Shown: piece after piece, positions 4,892-7,072 of the stretch
Position numbering within the stretch: position 1 is the first letter of the stretch
How the letters are laid out: each line of letters starts with the position of its first letter
Assembly: GCA_947303825.1 (NCBI GenBank)
Contig: CAMYZK010000126.1
Coordinates: 1 to 7,072 of the forward strand
Length of the DNA: 7,072 nucleotides
From: an uncultured Prevotella sp.
GTDB taxonomy: Bacteria; Bacteroidota; Bacteroidia; Bacteroidales; Bacteroidaceae
Direction of reading: 5' to 3'
The notes under the pieces: model-generated
What the model saw: the letters and a program-made list of their open reading frames with translations, nothing else
The model's database searches: none
Told to the model about the DNA's origin: nothing
Made by a program: the position numbers and the translations under genes

Positions 4892-4920
4892 CATCCCGAA
4901 ATCAAAAACACGTTATAATA

Positions 4921-6696
4921 ATGTATAGAAGCAAGACTTGTGGCGAGCTTCGTCTCGCCGATGCCGGCAGTGATGTGACGCTTGCCGGATGGGTGCAGCG
5001 CACTCGCAAGATGGGCGGCATGACTTTTGTTGACCTGCGCGACCGCTATGGTCTGACGCAGCTGGTGTTCGACGAGGGCGACGATGCCGCACTCACCGAG
5101 CGTGCCAACAAGCTGGGACGCGAATGGTGCGTTCAGGTTGTGGGCCGTGTCAGCGAGCGCCAGTCAAAGAATCCCAAGATGCCTACTGGCGACATCGAGG
5201 TATTTGTAAAGCAGCTCAATGTGCTGAGCGAGAGCCTTACGCCCCCGTTCACCATCGAGGACAATACCGACGGCGGCGACGAGCTGCGCATGAAGTATCG
5301 CTATCTGGACCTTCGCCGTCAGGCTGTGCGCAAAAATCTGGAGCTGCGCCACCGCATGACCATCCTCATACGTAACTTCCTCGACTCACGCGAGTTCATA
5401 GAGGTAGAGACACCCATACTCATTGGTTCTACGCCCGAGGGTGCCCGCGACTTTGTGGTTCCCTCGCGCATGAATCCCGGACAGTTCTACGCCCTGCCGC
5501 AGAGTCCGCAGACGTTGAAGCAGCTGCTCATGGTGTCGGGCTTTGACCGCTACTTCCAGATAGCAAAATGTTTCCGCGACGAGGACTTGCGTGCCGACCG
5601 CCAGCCGGAGTTCACCCAGATAGACTGCGAGATGTCGTTTGTTGACCAGGAAGACATTCTCGAGGTGTTCGAGAGCCTGGCCCGCCACCTGTTCAAGGAG
5701 GTGCGCGGCATAGAGCTGCCCCCACTGCAGCGCATGACGTGGCACGAGGCCATGCGGCGTTTCGGTAGCGACAAGCCCGACCTGCGCTTTGGCATGGAGT
5801 TTGTCGAGCTGATGCCGCAGCTCAAGGGGACGGGCACCTTCCCCGTGTTCAACGATGCTGAGTATATTGGCGGTATCTGCGTTCCTGGCTGTGCCGACTA
5901 CACCCGCAAGCAGCTGGACCAGCTCACCGACTTCGTGAAACGTCCCCAGGTGGGAGCCAAGGGTTTGGTATACGTGAAGTTCAATGCCGACGGCACAGTA
6001 AAATCCTCCATCGACAAGTTCTATGCTCCCGAGGTATGGCAGCAGGTAAAGGAGGCCATGGGAGCCAAGGACGGCGACCTCGTGCTGATACTCAGCGGCG
6101 ACAATGCCAACAAGACCCGCATCCAGCTCTGCACCCTGCGTCTGGAGATGGGTGAGCGCTTGGGCCTCAGGGACAAGAACAAGTTCGAGTGCCTGTGGAT
6201 TGTTGACTTCCCCCTCTTCGAGTGGAGCGACGAGGAACAGCGCCTCATGGCCACTCACCATCCCTTCACCCTGCCCAATCCCGACGATATTCCCCTGCTC
6301 GACACCGACCCGGCCAAGGTGCGTGCAGTGGCCTACGACTTCGTGTGCAACGGCGTAGAGGTGGGCGGTGGCTCGCTGCGTATCCACGACGGCAAGCTGC
6401 AGGAGAAGATGTTCGAGATACTGGGCTTTACCCCCGAGCGGGCTATGGCTCAGTTCGGATTCCTTATCAACGCCTTCAAGTACGGCGCACCGCCTCACGG
6501 TGGCCTGGCCTTCGGTCTCGACCGCTTCGTAAGCCTTATGGCCGGCCTCGACAGCATACGCGACTGCATAGCCTTCCCGAAGAACAACAGCGGGCGCGAC
6601 GTGATGCTCGATGCTCCGGGAGAGCTCGACCCCAAACAGCTGGAGGAGCTACAGTTGAAGCTTGACACTAAGGAAGATGCCCCTGAAAGGGGCTAA
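4921..6696 (+). CDS. aspS: Aspartyl-tRNA synthetase, bacterial type, 591 aa
   Basis: Class IIb synthetase that charges tRNA-Asp with aspartate using ATP in the cytoplasm. An N-terminal OB-fold anticodon-binding domain spans about 1-105 ([20 protein letters not shown] at 23-42). The catalytic core follows, with motif 1 around 160-178 ([18 protein letters not shown]), motif 2 at 218-235 ([18 protein letters not shown]) and motif 3 at 528-535 (GLAFGLDR). The bacterial GAD insertion lies at about 300-410. Length is normal (about 590). The start at ATG 4921 matches the family N-terminus (CGELRL against CGQLRL in E. coli) and falls just after a good promoter. Residue 31 is Met and residue 83 Lys, unlike the His/Gly I recall for non-discriminating Pseudomonas AspRS, so a tRNA-Asp-specific enzyme is likely (inference). 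The last codons form a hairpin. Confidence 0.98.
   Translation: MYRSKTCGELRLADAGSDVTLAGWVQRTRKMGGMTFVDLRDRYGLTQLVFDEGDDAALTERANKLGREWCVQVVGRVSERQSKNPKMPTGDIEVFVKQLNVLSESLTPPFTIEDNTDGGDELRMKYRYLDLRRQAVRKNLELRHRMTILIRNFLDSREFIEVETPILIGSTPEGARDFVVPSRMNPGQFYALPQSPQTLKQLLMVSGFDRYFQIAKCFRDEDLRADRQPEFTQIDCEMSFVDQEDILEVFESLARHLFKEVRGIELPPLQRMTWHEAMRRFGSDKPDLRFGMEFVELMPQLKGTGTFPVFNDAEYIGGICVPGCADYTRKQLDQLTDFVKRPQVGAKGLVYVKFNADGTVKSSIDKFYAPEVWQQVKEAMGAKDGDLVLILSGDNANKTRIQLCTLRLEMGERLGLRDKNKFECLWIVDFPLFEWSDEEQRLMATHHPFTLPNPDDIPLLDTDPAKVRAVAYDFVCNGVEVGGGSLRIHDGKLQEKMFEILGFTPERAMAQFGFLINAFKYGAPPHGGLAFGLDRFVSLMAGLDSIRDCIAFPKNNSGRDVMLDAPGELDPKQLEELQLKLDTKEDAPERG
6679..6693 (+). other. Small GC hairpin at the 3' end of aspS
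   Basis: GCCCCT (6679-6684) pairs with AGGGGC (6688-6693) around a GAA loop, ending immediately before the TAA stop. It lies inside codons for the last residues (DAPERG). Its C-run and G-run can also pair with those of the hairpin at 6704-6723. Confidence 0.6.
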
Positions 6697-6703
6697 CACC
6701 TAG

Positions 6704-6723
6704 CACAGGGGCTTGCCCCTGTG
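6704..6723. terminator. GC-rich hairpin between convergent aspS and the second HAD gene
   Basis: CACAGGGG (6704-6711) pairs with CCCCTGTG (6716-6723) around a CTTG tetraloop. It lies 8 bases after the aspS stop and about 60 bases beyond the stop of the gene arriving on the minus strand. Neither side has an adjacent T-run, so it may act as a 3'-end stabiliser or weak terminator rather than a classic intrinsic one. Confidence 0.5.
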
Positions 6724-6785
6724 TCTGTGGATTCATCCGTTGGGGGGCTATTATTTTGCTACTGATTCAACCTTTCGGAGTAGAC

Positions 6786-7072
6786 TTATGGGTTAGTTGC
6801 AAGGATGCTCAACAGTTCGGAGAAATGTTCTATCTGGACCATGTGCCTGTGGCTGAAGTGCTCGTGGTGCTCCAGCTGCCAGGTTACATGGAAAGGAATA
6901 TAGACAGCCTGGCAGCCAATGGCCAGGGCAGGGGCAATGTCGCTTTTCAGCGAGTTTCCCACCATGAGCAGCTCTTCAGGCTTTATCGACAGCTTGCGAC
7001 AAAGGTTTTGGAATTCTGTTTCCCCTTTGTCGCTTGTTATTTCTGTGTGCTCGAAGAAAGGGGTGAGCCCCG
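6786..7072 (-). CDS. HAD-superfamily hydrolase, C-terminal 94 residues, 5' end beyond window
   Basis: The minus-strand frame is open from the right edge to TAA at 6786-6788. The visible fragment begins GLTPFFEH and carries KPEELLMVGNSLKSDIAPAL (30-49), the motif IV region of HAD phosphatases (GNSxxSD), followed by the IGCQAVYIPFHVTWQLEH stretch common in COG1011-type hydrolases. The lysine at 15 (SDKGE) is the likely motif III lysine. The nucleophile aspartate and cap domain must lie beyond the window. Such enzymes dephosphorylate small metabolites; the substrate cannot be told. It converges on aspS and shows no close resemblance to the 148-residue HAD protein at the left end. Its C-terminal end is histidine-rich (HHEHFSHRH at 68-76). 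Confidence 0.86.
   Translation of the reverse strand, partial: GLTPFFEHTEITSDKGETEFQNLCRKLSIKPEELLMVGNSLKSDIAPALAIGCQAVYIPFHVTWQLEHHEHFSHRHMVQIEHFSELLSILATNP

Noticed and set aside
4861..4920. N-terminal extension of aspS from a TTG at 4861
   Set aside because: It overlaps the -33 and -7 promoter boxes, and ATG 4921 matches the family N-terminus.
5386..6498. Long minus-strand open frame of 370 codons opposite aspS
   Set aside because: It is an antisense shadow of a conserved gene with biased codons; it shows no motif or promoter.

Overview
The window looks like chromosomal DNA from the phylum Bacteroidota, most likely order Bacteroidales and possibly a moderately GC-rich Prevotella relative. 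The reasons are the promoter boxes of the Bacteroidota type (TTTG near -33 and TAnnTTTG near -7) before three genes, A-rich leaders without clear Shine-Dalgarno sequences, a BY-kinase with the GLD form of the Walker A' motif, and intergenic DNA rich in seven-base repeats. The genus is a guess.

Left part, plus strand (1-1377): the 3' end of a capsule/exopolysaccharide BY-type tyrosine autokinase (Wzc-like) with an exceptionally long tyrosine-glycine tail, then a small HAD-fold protein 32 bases downstream. A strong hairpin terminator overlaps the stop codon of the second gene. This looks like the end of a surface polysaccharide operon.

Repeat-rich spacer (1378-1715): no gene. It holds arrays of at least four different heptanucleotides, a 38-base direct repeat carrying a 17-base dyad, small GC hairpins, and the hairpin terminator of the operon arriving from the other side.

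Minus-strand translation operon (1716-3106, read right to left): infC (IF-3, with a charged C-terminal extension), rpmI (L35) and rplT (L20). A good promoter lies just upstream of infC. thrS, often found before infC in other bacteria, is not adjacent here. Instead a divergent AGCS-family sodium/amino-acid symporter (3267-4631, +) starts from a back-to-back promoter.

Spacer 4632-4920: a hairpin terminator, a three-and-a-half-copy array with an exact 20-base period, and the aspS promoter. aspS (4921-6696, +) encodes a full-length bacterial aspartyl-tRNA synthetase. Two GC-rich hairpins with potentially competing pairings surround its stop codon. On the minus strand, the window ends with the C-terminal 94 residues of a second, unrelated HAD-family hydrolase (6786 to the edge).

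The genes are conserved housekeeping or surface-polysaccharide families. I see no phage, transposase, CRISPR array, tRNA or rRNA. The least explained material is non-coding (the heptamer-repeat spacer and the period-20 array), along with the tyrosine-rich tail. I do not see evidence for a wholly new multi-gene system.
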